Origin: [Candidatus Thermochlorobacteriaceae] bacterium GBChlB
GTDB lineage: Bacteria; Bacteroidota; Chlorobiia; Chlorobiales; Thermochlorobacteraceae
Assembly (NCBI GenBank): GCA_000724175.1
Contig: JPGV01000020.1
Span: 90,530-154,529, forward strand
Length of the DNA: 64,000 nucleotides
Reading direction: 5' to 3'
Both the position numbers and the translations under genes were made by a program. Positions within the stretch are counted from its first letter, which is position 1. The number at the start of each line of letters is the position of its first letter. This document shows positions 51,354 to 60,165 of the stretch, in pieces. The notes below the pieces were generated by a model. It was not told the DNA's origin and did not search any database. It was given only the letters and a program-made list of their open reading frames with translations.

Positions 51354-52061
51354 ATGCTCATGACCGCCACGCGCTTGCTCGATGCCATCATGCATCTGCT
51401 ATATCCTGCTGTCTGCATTTCTTGCGAACGGCTGTTGGCAGAAAATGAGCGCTTCATTTGCTCGAGCTGCGACGCCGATTTAGACCGATTTTTACTCCCC
51501 AATGAATCGACCGACCTTATGATGAACACACTTAACGAGAATTTTCCGAGCCAAACCGCAATTGACGACGCGCTGTCGCATTACTTTTTTCACAAGGGCG
51601 GAAAATTTCAAGCCCTTGCACATGGCATAAAATACGACGGGCTGTCAGAGCTTGCAGTTGCCCAAGGAGAATTGCTTGGGCGCGTTGTTGCGGAAGAACG
51701 ACCAACTGCAACATTTGACGCCATCGTGCCAATGCCCCTGCACAAGCTCAAATTCATTGAGCGCGGCTATAATCAAGCGGAGCGAATTGCTGCTGGCATC
51801 TCACGCCTGTTGTCTGTGCCAGTCAAGTCGCTCGTCGAGCGCACGCGATACACATCGTCGCAAACCGGATTTGACTTGCGCGGCAGAATGACCAACATGA
51901 AAGACGCCTTTGTTTGCCCAACTCCATTTTCGGACAAGCGTCTGCTGTTGGTCGACGACATTTTTACCACTGGGTCAACACTCTGTTCATGCGCCCGTGC
52001 GCTCAAGCAAAGCGGCGCTGCACACATCACCATTGCAACGCTCGCCGTTGCATCGTCTTAA
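51354..52061 (+). CDS. comF: ComF-family phosphoribosyltransferase-like protein
   Basis: ComF/GntX-type protein of about 235 aa. The N-terminus has a zinc-finger-like CISC...CSSC pair (residues about 22-25 and 37-40), and the C-terminal domain has the PRPP-binding loop LLLVDDIFTTGSTLCSCARA. GYNQAERIAAGISRLL and RTRYTSSQTGFDLRGRMTNM are typical of the family. ComF acts in DNA uptake in competent species; many other hosts carry it with no known competence. The frame extends upstream to 51261 without a good start; 51354 (or 51360) is chosen. rsmE follows 5 bp downstream. Confidence 0.88.
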   Translation: MLMTATRLLDAIMHLLYPAVCISCERLLAENERFICSSCDADLDRFLLPNESTDLMMNTLNENFPSQTAIDDALSHYFFHKGGKFQALAHGIKYDGLSELAVAQGELLGRVVAEERPTATFDAIVPMPLHKLKFIERGYNQAERIAAGISRLLSVPVKSLVERTRYTSSQTGFDLRGRMTNMKDAFVCPTPFSDKRLLLVDDIFTTGSTLCSCARALKQSGAAHITIATLAVASS

Positions 52062-52066
52062 TTTCT

Positions 52067-52792
52067 ATGGAACTCTTCTACGCGCCGCCCGACACGTACA
52101 ACGCTCAAACCCGCTCGCTTGCTCTTTCGGGCGACGACGCGCATCACGCCGTCACAGTCTTGCGAAAAAAAGTCGGCGATGAGTTGCGCTGCATTGACGG
52201 CACGGGACGATGCTTTGTTTCCACCGTCAGTGAGGTTTCAAAAGGGACGCTATATTTAGCCGTTAGGGACATTCTCGTTGAACCGCCGCCGAAAACGCAT
52301 TTAAGCGTTGCCATTTCTCTGACGAAAACACCCGAACGCTTCGAGAATTTTTTGGAGAAATCGACCGAGCTTGGCGTGAGCGAAATTATCCCGATGATTA
52401 CCACGCGCACTGTGTCGCGTCCAAAGCCCGCGCAATTTCAGGCGAAGCACGCGCGTTGGCAAAAGATTCTCATTTCCGCCTGCAAACAATCGCAGCGATT
52501 TCGCTTCCCGCATCTACACACAGTTACACACTTTGCGGATGTCCTTAAACGCACTGACGACGTGAAGGTCATTCCTTACGAGTTCTCGAGAGAGCCAATA
52601 AGAGTGTCGTTTGCTGGTAAACGTGTCTTGTTCGTCATCGGCGGCGAGGGAGGCTTTACGCCAGAAGAAATCGAGGCGGCAAGGCGCTCTGGTTTTCAGG
52701 AGATTTCGCTCGGAGCAACCATCTTGCGCGTCGATACGGCAGGCTTGTTTGTCGTCTCAATGGTTCGAGCGGAGGAATTGAGACAGACTTAA
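52067..52792 (+). CDS. rsmE: 16S rRNA (uracil1498-N3)-methyltransferase RsmE
   Basis: SPOUT-class methylase that modifies U1498 of 16S rRNA. The N-terminal PUA-like domain includes ALSGDDAHHAVTVLRKKVGD; the SPOUT domain has KSTELGVSEIIPM, WQKILISACKQSQRFRFPH, the knot motif VIGGEGGFTPEEIEAAR and LGATILRVDTAG. The 241-aa length is normal. The ATG at 52067 is 5 bp after the comF stop; longer frame starts would overlap comF heavily. Confidence 0.93.
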   Translation: MELFYAPPDTYNAQTRSLALSGDDAHHAVTVLRKKVGDELRCIDGTGRCFVSTVSEVSKGTLYLAVRDILVEPPPKTHLSVAISLTKTPERFENFLEKSTELGVSEIIPMITTRTVSRPKPAQFQAKHARWQKILISACKQSQRFRFPHLHTVTHFADVLKRTDDVKVIPYEFSREPIRVSFAGKRVLFVIGGEGGFTPEEIEAARRSGFQEISLGATILRVDTAGLFVVSMVRAEELRQT

Positions 52793-52799
52793 CCGCGCC

Positions 52800-53357
52800 T
52801 CAGACTTCCATGATTTCTTTTTCTTTTCTCTGGACGGAGTCATCAATCATCTTTTCGTAGCGTTGGGTGAGCGCATCGGCGTCTTTCTTGCCGCGATTTT
52901 TATCGTCTTCAGTGATGATTTTCTCTTTTTCGGCTTTTTCAATCGATTGAATCGAGTCACGGCGAATGTTTCGCAGAGCCACTTTGCCGTCTTCGGCAAT
53001 TTTCTTGACGAGTTTCACATATTCTTTACGGCGGTCTTCGGTGAGCGGCGGAATTGGCACGCGAATCGTTTGTCCTTCGGCGGCGGGATTGAGACCCATG
53101 CCCGCTTCACGAATGGCTTTCTCTACGACTGGCACCAGCGCGCGGTCCCAAACCTGAACCGATAAGGTTTTACTGTCAATCACGCCGACATTGCCGACTT
53201 GTTTGAGCGGCGAGAGTTGCCCGTAAGCATCAACCTTGATGTTGTCGAGCAATGCCGTTGTCGCCTTTCCAGTGCGAATGGAGGCAAGTTCGTGTTGAAG
53301 CGTCTCCAGCGATTTTTTCATTTTTTGTTCCGCCGAGCCGAGAATTTCTTTGGTCAT
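52800..53357 (-). CDS. frr: Ribosome recycling factor
   Basis: Splits post-termination ribosomes with EF-G. The canonical 185-residue protein starts at the ATG at 53357 (MTKEILGSAEQKMKKSLETL) and contains ELASIRTGKATTALLDNIKV, PLTEDRRKEYVKLVKKIAED and KVALRNIRRDSI. The frame continues upstream to 53423 but those residues are not part of the family. rpmE lies 120 bp upstream on the same strand. Confidence 0.96.
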   Translation of the reverse strand: MTKEILGSAEQKMKKSLETLQHELASIRTGKATTALLDNIKVDAYGQLSPLKQVGNVGVIDSKTLSVQVWDRALVPVVEKAIREAGMGLNPAAEGQTIRVPIPPLTEDRRKEYVKLVKKIAEDGKVALRNIRRDSIQSIEKAEKEKIITEDDKNRGKKDADALTQRYEKMIDDSVQRKEKEIMEV

Positions 53358-53402
53358 AGCGTCGTTTGAAAAGGTTGGTTTTATGAACAGTTTTTTAGGG
53401 CG

Positions 53403-53456
53403 CGTAAAATGAACAATGCTCAAATGCCGCGCAGAATTTTACGTGCATTTGAGCAT
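53403..53456 (-). other. Interleaved inverted repeats between rpmE and frr (possible pseudoknot or terminator)
   Basis: Two complementary pairs interleave: CGTAAAAT (53403-53410) with ATTTTACG (53436-53443), and ATGCTCAAATGC (53416-53427) with GCATTTGAGCAT (53445-53456). Both are exact. On the minus strand the 12-bp stem is followed by TGTTCATTTT, so it could serve as an rpmE terminator, with the 8-bp pair as an alternative or pseudoknot helix in the frr leader. Confidence 0.5.
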
Positions 53457-53476
53457 CCTATTCAATACGGCCCTGC

Positions 53477-53692
53477 TTACTTCGCGGTTTCTTTCTTAGC
53501 GAAACGCTTGTTGAACCGTTCCACGCGACCAGCAGTGTCGACCAAGACCTGCCTGCCGGTGTAATAGGGATGACAGTTGTAGCAAATATCGACTTTGATG
53601 AGCGGTTGTGTCGAGCGCGTTGTAAACCTATTGTTGCAGTTGGCGCAAATTACCTCTGCTCTCACGTATGTTGGATGCGTATTTTCTTTCAT
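53477..53692 (-). CDS. rpmE: 50S ribosomal protein L31
   Basis: Full-length 71-aa L31: [20 protein letters not shown], then [20 protein letters not shown] and [20 protein letters not shown]. Cysteines in CANC and CYNC suggest the zinc-containing (type A) form. It has a consensus TTTG-N19-TATATTTG promoter 39 bp upstream. It is separated from frr by interleaved inverted repeats. Confidence 0.96.
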   Translation of the reverse strand: MKENTHPTYVRAEVICANCNNRFTTRSTQPLIKVDICYNCHPYYTGRQVLVDTAGRVERFNKRFAKKETAK

Positions 53693-53730
53693 AGTTTTGC
53701 TAATTGTTTAGCCCTCAAATTTGAGAGCCG

Positions 53731-53761
53731 CAAATATACGAGAATCGTCGATTTTGTCAAA
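53731..53761 (-). promoter_or_regulatory. Promoter of rpmE
   Basis: On the minus strand: TTTG (53761-53758), 19 bp, TATATTTG (53738-53731), a perfect match in sequence and spacing to the Bacteroidota promoter. Confidence 0.8.
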
Positions 53762-53869
53762 TCACTTTGCAAACCCGACGCATTTATCTCAATGGGTTGA
53801 ATCGCCCTATCCGCGCTGGAAAGAGAGAAGTTCTCAGACACTTGTGTCGCACGCCGACCAAACTGCCGC

Positions 53870-54352
53870 TTAGAGGTCTGGACGAGCAATCACTGGTGTT
53901 ACTTGCACAACATCGCCCGATGCTGTGCGGATAGCTTGAGTCGCATCGAGCCAGACTTCATTGGGGCGCGATAAAAAGAAATCATCTACATAAATCAGGT
54001 CTAACCGACCACCAGCCCTGACATCAAACCTGCGCTTTCTGAAGTTAGACGGTTCAACTTTTTGCCCTGACTCCAACATCTGAAATTTGACGTTTATCCG
54101 ACGACCATCAGGAGCTATCACTACAATTAACAATGGGTCGACTATAATTGGCTCTGATATTTTGTTAGTGATGGACACCTCGAACCGAACTGCCTGACCA
54201 TTTAAAGGTCGAAATCGGGCGAACACTGGTGGGTGCATGACTTCGTCTCTGTCATGAGCGCATGCTGCCAGCAGCGCAGTAACGCCCGTGGTCGCTAACA
54301 CCAAAAAGACCGTCGCATAAGTTGCTTTCTGCATTGTCCTAAATTTTTTCAT
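53870..54352 (-). CDS. Putative lipoprotein of unknown function
   Basis: A 160-aa protein with a signal helix (about 10-30, TYATVFLVLATTGVTALLAA) and lipobox Cys in LAACAHD. The mature domain appears all-beta (VRFEVSITNKISEPIIVDPL, GRRINVKFQMLESGQKVEPS, GRLDLIYVDDFFLSRPNEVW), similar in layout to small Ig-like or intracellular-proteinase-inhibitor-type domains, though no family signature is seen. It is divergent from the FtsX-type permease gene. Confidence 0.7.
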   Translation of the reverse strand: MKKFRTMQKATYATVFLVLATTGVTALLAACAHDRDEVMHPPVFARFRPLNGQAVRFEVSITNKISEPIIVDPLLIVVIAPDGRRINVKFQMLESGQKVEPSNFRKRRFDVRAGGRLDLIYVDDFFLSRPNEVWLDATQAIRTASGDVVQVTPVIARPDL

Positions 54353-54450
54353 GGAAGCAAACGCATTAAGGTAGCAAATAAACAGTTACAAATGAACTTA
54401 ACAATCCTCTTGCGGCGTTGTCTTCGCTAACGACAATTCTGTTTGCAACA

Positions 54451-57027
54451 ATGCCTCTGTTAAAAATTTTTGTTCAAGTTGGTCTGCGCCATGCGGTTGG
54501 CGAATGGGGAAAGTTTAGCCTTTCGGTCTTTGGCGTAGCAGTCGGTGTAGCGGTGTTCCTTGCTATTCGGCTCTCGAACTACTCCGCTCTTAAATCGTTT
54601 GAGACGACGATTGACAATGTCAACGGCAAAGCCAACGCGCAAATTCAATCCCGAAGCGGCACGGAGTTCAGCGAGCGGGTCTTTAAGCGCGTCTTAGAGG
54701 CGAAAGAAAAAATTCCCGCGCTCAAAGCCGCTACGCCCGTAACAGAGCAGCTCTCAAAAATTAAAGGCACATCCGAGTCGCTCATCATTCTTGGGGTCGA
54801 TGTGTTTAGCGACCGCGCCTTTCGCAGCTATGAAGACGCCGACGGCGCTGACAACGACGTCTTTCTGCGCTTTCTGCTCGAACCCAATACGATGTTCGTC
54901 TCCGAAGAATTTGCGAAACGCAATCATCTACGCAAAGGACAAACTGTCGAGCTTCTTGCCGACGGTGCGATGAAGCAAGTAACTATCATTGGGGTATTCA
55001 AAACCGACCGACCAACGGGCGCAGTGTCAAGTTCCTTTGCCGTCATGGACATTGAGCAGGCACAACGCGCTTTTGGCAAAGTGGACAAGCTCAACAAAAT
55101 CGATTTGCTCATCGGCGATGAAACTGCCGCCGACCTGAAAGCCTACCTTGCCGACCTCTTGCCCGCCGATGTGGAAGTGGTTTCCGCAAAAAATCGCGGC
55201 GAACAGGTCGCCAAAATGCTCTCGGCGTTTGACCTTAATCTCGCTGCGCTGGCGTTCATTAGTTTGCTTGTCGCCATGTTCCTCATTTACAACACGATTA
55301 CCACTAACGCCATTCGGCGGCGGCGCGAAATTGGCATTTTGCGCGCACTTGGTCTCGGTGCGCTCGATGTCTTTTTGTTGTTTCTGGCAGAGGCGCTGTT
55401 TATCGGCATCTTGGGCAGCGCACTTGGCGTGGCGTTGGGCGTCGTGCTGGCGACTTACACCTTGCAAAGCGTGGCACAAACCATCACCGCGCTCTACATC
55501 TACATCGCTGTCAAAGAACTGCAACTTGATGTGTCGTTGATATTGGTCAGCTTTGGCATCGGCGTTGCCGCGTCGGTCGTCTCTGCGCTTTACCCTGCAC
55601 TGGAAGTCTATAAAGTTCATCCGCGCGAGACGTTTCACGTGCAAGCGTTTGAGCAAAAATTTTCGTTCAACCTGCGCCGCATTCTCATCACGAGCCTCTT
55701 GCTTCTGATTTTAGGATATGTGTTTGCGCAACTGCCGAGTGTCGGTGGAAAACCCGTCTTCGGCTATGCGTCGGCGATTTGCGCAATTGTTGGCTTCGCG
55801 CTGCTCTCACCCGAAGTCGTTGTGTTGTGCCGAAGCCTGTTCGAGCAACTTGTCGGCAATCTCTTCGGCATCGAGGGCAAGTTGGCGAACAATAATCTTG
55901 CCGAATCGCTCAATCGCACGGCGACGGCGGTCAGCGCGTTGATGGTCTCGGTGGCGATGCTCATCGGCATCAGTGTCATGGTCGGCAGCTTTCGCCAAAC
56001 GGTTGTTTATTGGGTTGACCAAACGCTCAAAGCCGATGTTTTTATTGCGCCCGCAGAACGCTTTGCGGTCGGGTCGCAAACGCCGATTTCGCGCGAGGTG
56101 TATGAGTTCGTCAGAGCCTTGCCAGAAACCAAAGCGGTCGATGCCTTCTCGTCCCGCGCAATTACGCTCGACGGCAAGCCGACAATTCTCTGCGCCGCCG
56201 ATTTCCAAACCGTTTTGTCGTCGTCTCGACTGATGTTCCGCGAGGGCGATGCGAACAGCATCTTGCGCGACATCATTGAGAACGAGCAGTCGCTCGTCGT
56301 TACGGAAGTCTTTTCAAACAAGTTCGGATACAAAGCGGGTGATTCGCTCTCGCTCGTTTCGCCAAGTGGAACACGTCAGTTCAGGGTGGCGGGCGTCTAT
56401 TACGATTATGCGTCGGACAGAGGCTTGATTTCACTTCATCGAGCGCACTTTGAAAAATTTTGGAACGACGACAAGCTGAACAACATCGGCGTCTATCTCC
56501 ACGACCGCACTCAGGCGGAACGTATTGTTGAGCTGGTCCGAGACCGATTCAAAGAGAGTGCCTCGATACTGGCGTATTCCAATTTCGGCTTGCGACAAAA
56601 TGTCTTGAACGTCTTTGACCAGACATTTGCGATTACTTATGTTTTGCAATTAGTGGCGATGGCAGTAGCAGCGATGGGCGTTATCAGTTCGCTCATGGCG
56701 ATTATCTTTGAGCGGCGGCGCGAAATCGGCGTGCTGCGTTCCGTCGGCGCCAGCGCGGAGCAACTTCGTAACATCACGCTCATTGAGGCGTTTCTTATGG
56801 GAGTGATTGCTTCGGCGTTGGGCGTCGCGTGCGGCTTAGTTCTCTCGCTGATTTTAATCTATGTCATCAACCTGCAATCTTTCGGCTGGACAATACAACT
56901 TTATTTACCCTACGAGAGTATTTTCGGTGCAGCAGCGCTGGTGATTCTTACCGCCCTTGTCGCTGGCTGGTTTCCCGCCCGCTACGCAATGCGTCTGGCT
57001 ATCGCCGAGCAAGTGCGCTTCGAGTAG
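54451..57027 (+). CDS. FtsX-family ABC transporter permease (two FtsX domains)
   Basis: An 858-aa inner-membrane protein with an N-terminal segment (about 22-42 of this start), a large periplasmic domain (residues 45-255), three membrane segments (about 260-370) with RRRREIGILRALG, a second half with another periplasmic domain (about 500-700), and a final three-segment FtsX domain containing FERRREIGVLRSVGASAEQL. Both EI(G) coupling motifs are present, as in LolC/E-like and MacB-type permeases that need a partner ATPase. No ATPase is adjacent. Start at the ATG at 54451 is preferred to the TTG at 54418. Confidence 0.88.
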   Translation: MPLLKIFVQVGLRHAVGEWGKFSLSVFGVAVGVAVFLAIRLSNYSALKSFETTIDNVNGKANAQIQSRSGTEFSERVFKRVLEAKEKIPALKAATPVTEQLSKIKGTSESLIILGVDVFSDRAFRSYEDADGADNDVFLRFLLEPNTMFVSEEFAKRNHLRKGQTVELLADGAMKQVTIIGVFKTDRPTGAVSSSFAVMDIEQAQRAFGKVDKLNKIDLLIGDETAADLKAYLADLLPADVEVVSAKNRGEQVAKMLSAFDLNLAALAFISLLVAMFLIYNTITTNAIRRRREIGILRALGLGALDVFLLFLAEALFIGILGSALGVALGVVLATYTLQSVAQTITALYIYIAVKELQLDVSLILVSFGIGVAASVVSALYPALEVYKVHPRETFHVQAFEQKFSFNLRRILITSLLLLILGYVFAQLPSVGGKPVFGYASAICAIVGFALLSPEVVVLCRSLFEQLVGNLFGIEGKLANNNLAESLNRTATAVSALMVSVAMLIGISVMVGSFRQTVVYWVDQTLKADVFIAPAERFAVGSQTPISREVYEFVRALPETKAVDAFSSRAITLDGKPTILCAADFQTVLSSSRLMFREGDANSILRDIIENEQSLVVTEVFSNKFGYKAGDSLSLVSPSGTRQFRVAGVYYDYASDRGLISLHRAHFEKFWNDDKLNNIGVYLHDRTQAERIVELVRDRFKESASILAYSNFGLRQNVLNVFDQTFAITYVLQLVAMAVAAMGVISSLMAIIFERRREIGVLRSVGASAEQLRNITLIEAFLMGVIASALGVACGLVLSLILIYVINLQSFGWTIQLYLPYESIFGAAALVILTALVAGWFPARYAMRLAIAEQVRFE

Positions 57028-57469
57028 CTTTTGGTATCGTTTTTCTTTAACAGACTAACCTTAGGGCATAAATAACCTCCTGTTTGTAAGGCTTAGCAGG
57101 TAGTTTTTCTACTAAGCTGGTAGCAACCGTTTCCGCTAAGCTTGATTTCGACGGTTAAAACTAAGCTTGATTTTAGCGGCTGAAACTAAGCTTGATTTCG
57201 ACGGCAAGAATGTCGCATTCTCACGGTTAAAAAGCTGCATTCTTTTCATTACAATAAGGCTTTCTCATGACAAGCATAAGGCGTTCTTGCGCTTGAAACA
57301 AGGTGAAGCCAAAAGAAGTGGCGATTTTTAGCCAATACAAGAAAAGAGATGGAGAAACGCAGTAAGGAGCAGTTTGGCGAAGATTGTGAGCTTTAATCGT
57401 AAATAAGCAGGCTAAGTGTAGTTATACGCAGTTTTCTAAATCATTTTGGGAGATTTCGTCAATCCAAGT
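57028..57469. other. Gene-free region before the cassette array
   Basis: No ORF of 30 codons or more is supported. The base composition becomes AT-richer here. It contains a decaying tandem repeat (57112-57210) and related half-repeats up to about 57300 (GCATTCTCACGG, GCATTCTTTTCAT, GGCTTTCTCATGA, GGCGTTCTTGCG). There is no integrase gene. It marks the transition from conserved chromosomal genes to the cassette array. Confidence 0.6.
57112..57210 (+). repeat. 24-25 bp tandem repeat, four copies
   Basis: Copies at 57112-57135, 57136-57160, 57161-57185 and 57186-57210, each beginning CTAAGCT. Copies 2 and 4 share CTAAGCTTGATTTCGACGG; copy 3 differs by four bases; copy 1 is degenerate. Units abut directly without spacers, so it is not a CRISPR. 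Confidence 0.7.
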
Positions 57470-57478
57470 GTTACCGGC
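57470..57478 (+). other. Left boundary of the cassette array (core GTTACCGGC)
   Basis: GTTACCGGC is the exact reverse complement of GCCGGTAAC, the first bases of the inverted-repeat site that closes the first cassette (59993-60001). In integrons the 5' end of a cassette shows this complementarity with its own attC, so 57470/57471 is the inferred insertion point. No classical attI site or integrase is seen upstream. Confidence 0.65.
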
Positions 57479-57579
57479 AACTCTTTTTAGCGACAGTGCC
57501 ACTATCAACTGACAGACCTTGACACCGATTTTGTGCGAAATATTTGACAACTTACAACTGACTTGACCGACCAAAAAAT

Positions 57580-57587
57580 TACCTTTG
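57580..57587 (+). promoter_or_regulatory. -7 element of the first restriction-modification cassette
   Basis: TACCTTTG fits TAnnTTTG, 23 bp before the methyltransferase ATG. A TTG lies 14 bp upstream, shorter than the best spacing. The cassette thus seems to carry its own promoter. Confidence 0.5.
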
Positions 57588-57610
57588 TGTAACTTAACAA
57601 CTGAATTAAA

Positions 57611-59197
57611 ATGATAGCGACAGACGAACTATTGACAATAAAAGAGGCAAGCGAGTGGGCAACAAAGCACACTGGCAAGACGGTTACGACTGCCAATATC
57701 TCCTACCTCATTCAATACGGACGAATAAAGAAGATTGGCGACAACGGCTCAACACAGGTTTCAAAACGGGACTTAATCAATTATTACAAATCCTACAACG
57801 GGCACCGGGAAGTTTCCTGGAAAGACCAACTCGGCAGTGACCTAAACTGGGCATTATCTTTTGACCAATACAAGGAAGCTGAAACAACAAAGCATGTTCA
57901 CCGACTACATCCATACAAAGGCAAGTTCATTCCACAACTTGTAGAGTATTTTCTTGACAGTAAAACAGACAAATTCAAAACAGAGACCTATTTCAAAAAA
58001 GGTGACATCATTCTTGACCCCTTTTCTGGTAGCGGCACGACAATGGTGCAAGCATGCGAACTTGGTATGCATGCAATCGGTATTGATGTTTCTGCTTTCA
58101 ATGCTTTAATCGGAAATTGCAAAGTCACCAAATACAATTTAGTTGATTTGCAAACAGAAATCAACCGCATCACAAAAGCACTAAGAGAATTTCTTATCAA
58201 CTCTCACACTTTGGAGTTTGAAGAAAAATTGCTGCAAGCTCTTTATGAGTTCAACAGCAAATATTTTCCTGTTCCTGATTACAAATACAAATTAAGACGA
58301 GGTGAAATTGATGAAGATAAATACGGTGCCGAAAAAGAAAAAGAATTTTTGCCGACTTACAACAAACTAGTAAAGCAGTATAATATCAAACTTCGCCAAG
58401 ACAAAGGAGACACATTTCTTGACAAGTGGTATTCACAGCACATAAGAGAAGAAATTGAATTTGTTTTCAATAAAATCAAGAAAATTAAAAACGCTGACAC
58501 AAAAAAAATTGTCAGCGTAATTCTAAGTCGGACAATTCGTAGTTGTAGAGCCACCACACATGCCGACCTTGCTACACTTTTAGAACCAATTACTGCTACT
58601 TACTACTGTGCAAAGCACGGCAAAATATGCAAGCCGCTTTTCTCCATTCTCAAATGGTGGGAAACTTACTCTAAAGACACAGTTAAACGTCTTGCTCATT
58701 TTGACAAACTTAGAACGCAAACCTTTCAGGTTTGCCTGACAGGTGACAGTAGAACGATTGATATTTTCAGTGAACTCAAAAAGAAAAATTCTGCTTTCTC
58801 AGAATTAGCAGAGAAGAAAAGAATAAAAGGCATTTTTTCCTCACCGCCTTATGTCGGACTGATTGACTATCACGAACAACACGCTTACGCTTATGACCTT
58901 TTTGGTTTTGACAGGCACGATGAGTTAGAAATAGGACCGCTTTTCAAAGGACAAGGCAGAGAAGCAAAACAAAGTTACATTCAAGGCATCAGCGATGTGT
59001 TGAACAACGCCAAAAAATATCTCGTTTCAGATTTTGACATTTTCTTAGTGGCAAACGACAAATACAATATGTATCCTGTCATAGCGGAAAATGCAGGAAT
59101 GAAAATCGTAAATCAATTCAAGCGACCTGTATTAAACCGCACCGAGAAAGACAAAGGTGCATATTCAGAAATCATTTTCCACTTAAAGAAAAAGTAA
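57611..59197 (+). CDS. DNA methyltransferase, probable m4C type, of a type II restriction-modification system
   Basis: A 528-aa site-specific methylase. The N-terminal 60 residues form an excisionase-like helix-turn-helix (TIKEASEWATKHTGKTVTTA). SAM motif DPFSGSGTT is at 136-144, and the catalytic SPPY (411-414, FSSPPYVGLIDYHEQHAYAY) suggests cytosine-N4 methylation. The order SAM motif - about 265-residue insert - catalytic motif implies that the target-recognition region lies between them. The gene is AT-richer than the chromosome and overlaps the nuclease gene by one base (TAATG). The N-terminal DNA-binding domain may also regulate the operon, as in some self-controlled methylases. Confidence 0.85.
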   Translation: MIATDELLTIKEASEWATKHTGKTVTTANISYLIQYGRIKKIGDNGSTQVSKRDLINYYKSYNGHREVSWKDQLGSDLNWALSFDQYKEAETTKHVHRLHPYKGKFIPQLVEYFLDSKTDKFKTETYFKKGDIILDPFSGSGTTMVQACELGMHAIGIDVSAFNALIGNCKVTKYNLVDLQTEINRITKALREFLINSHTLEFEEKLLQALYEFNSKYFPVPDYKYKLRRGEIDEDKYGAEKEKEFLPTYNKLVKQYNIKLRQDKGDTFLDKWYSQHIREEIEFVFNKIKKIKNADTKKIVSVILSRTIRSCRATTHADLATLLEPITATYYCAKHGKICKPLFSILKWWETYSKDTVKRLAHFDKLRTQTFQVCLTGDSRTIDIFSELKKKNSAFSELAEKKRIKGIFSSPPYVGLIDYHEQHAYAYDLFGFDRHDELEIGPLFKGQGREAKQSYIQGISDVLNNAKKYLVSDFDIFLVANDKYNMYPVIAENAGMKIVNQFKRPVLNRTEKDKGAYSEIIFHLKKK

Positions 59198-59979
59198 TGG
59201 CGTTAACCGAAACACAAATTCAAAATGTAGAAACTGTTTTAAGAAACAGTTTGCGTAACAAATTCCAAAGTTACAATCCTGAGCCGGCATCAATGCCGTT
59301 TCACACACGACTGTTAGGCAAAGACAGAATGGCTTTGTTTTCTTTCATTCATTCTCTCAATACAAATTTTGGGACAAGCATTTTTGAGCCAGTTGCAAAA
59401 GCATTAGCGACTGCAAACTTTCAATCTGCAACATCGCAACAAATTGCAGGCACACAAATTTCTTCTGATGCACACAACTTAATTCAAAACATCATGGACG
59501 GTTTGGCAACTGCCAACACTTCGCCAAACAAACCAGATGAGATAAATGCAATTAGAGCAGTTTGCCAAAGTGGAGAAATGCGAACTGTAAAACTCACTAA
59601 GGTTGATGTTAAAGTTGTCGGACATGACGGTGCTATCTTCCTCTTTGACATCAAGACAGCAAAGCCAAACGCAGGAGGTTTCAAAGAATTTAAGCGGACA
59701 TTATTAGAGTGGGTTGCTGCGACACTTGCAACCAATCCAACAGCAAATGTTCAAACGCTAATTGCAATTCCTTACAACCCTTATGAACCCGAACCATACA
59801 ACCGCTGGACAATGCGTGGAATGTTGGATTTGCAAAACGAATTGAAAGTAGCCAGTGAGTTTTGGGACTTCCTCGGTGGACAGGGAACTTATCAGCAACT
59901 ACTTGACATCTTTGAGAGAGTTGGGATTGAGTTACGACCAGAAATTGACGACTACTTTACACGATACAACAGACAATGA
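59197..59979 (+). CDS. Type II restriction endonuclease, TdeIII-like
   Basis: A 260-aa nuclease paired with the methylase through a one-base start/stop overlap. The block MPFHTRLLGKDRMALFSFIH (residues 33-52) with SLNTNFGTSIFEPVAKAL resembles the TdeIII family (reported target GGNCC). The PD-(D/E)xK-type core is visible as Asp137 in TKVDVKVVGHD and FDIK (Asp151, Lys153) in FLFDIKTAKP. Family assignment is from memory of the motif and should be tested. It has the same AT-rich composition as its methylase. It ends 13 bp before the attC-like site A. Confidence 0.75.
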   Translation: MALTETQIQNVETVLRNSLRNKFQSYNPEPASMPFHTRLLGKDRMALFSFIHSLNTNFGTSIFEPVAKALATANFQSATSQQIAGTQISSDAHNLIQNIMDGLATANTSPNKPDEINAIRAVCQSGEMRTVKLTKVDVKVVGHDGAIFLFDIKTAKPNAGGFKEFKRTLLEWVAATLATNPTANVQTLIAIPYNPYEPEPYNRWTMRGMLDLQNELKVASEFWDFLGGQGTYQQLLDIFERVGIELRPEIDDYFTRYNRQ

Positions 59980-59992
59980 AAGAAGTAGAGCA

Positions 59993-60129
59993 GCCGGTAA
60001 CAAGGGCTTAGCGAAAGTGGCGGTGCAGTGGTTGATTGAACATTTGTGCTTCGTATCAAGTTCAGTGCTGGCAGACAGTTTTGTGCTTCGTATTCGCCAC
60101 CTTCGCCAAGCCCCGAACCGTTATAGGGC
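59993..60129 (+). repeat. attC-like inverted-repeat site A (closes cassette 1)
   Basis: A 137-bp imperfect inverted repeat. Left arm GCCGGTAAC (59993-60001) continues AAGGGCTTAGCGAAAGTGGC; right arm CGCCACCTTCGCCAAGCCCC continues GAACC and ends GTTATAGGGC (60120-60129). The outer and middle arms pair with extrahelical mismatches; the interior has TTGATTGAACATTTGTGCTT and GACAGTTTTGTGCTTCG. The first bases match the complement of the array's left boundary; the last match the complement of site B's first bases. Confidence 0.75.
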
Positions 60130-60165
60130 ATTTTAAAAAGACACAGTAACAGATAAAAACAGAAT

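Noticed and set aside
52800..53423. Longer frr start at 53423
   Set aside because: The extra 22 residues are not part of the ribosome recycling factor family and are encoded partly in the interleaved repeat.
57112..57210. Short regularly spaced repeats considered as a CRISPR array
   Set aside because: The 24-25 bp units abut directly without unique spacers, only four copies exist, and no cas gene is near.
57611..57790. Treating the helix-turn-helix start of the first methylase as a separate phage excisionase
   Set aside because: It is in frame with the methylase, without a stop or new start, so it is an N-terminal domain.
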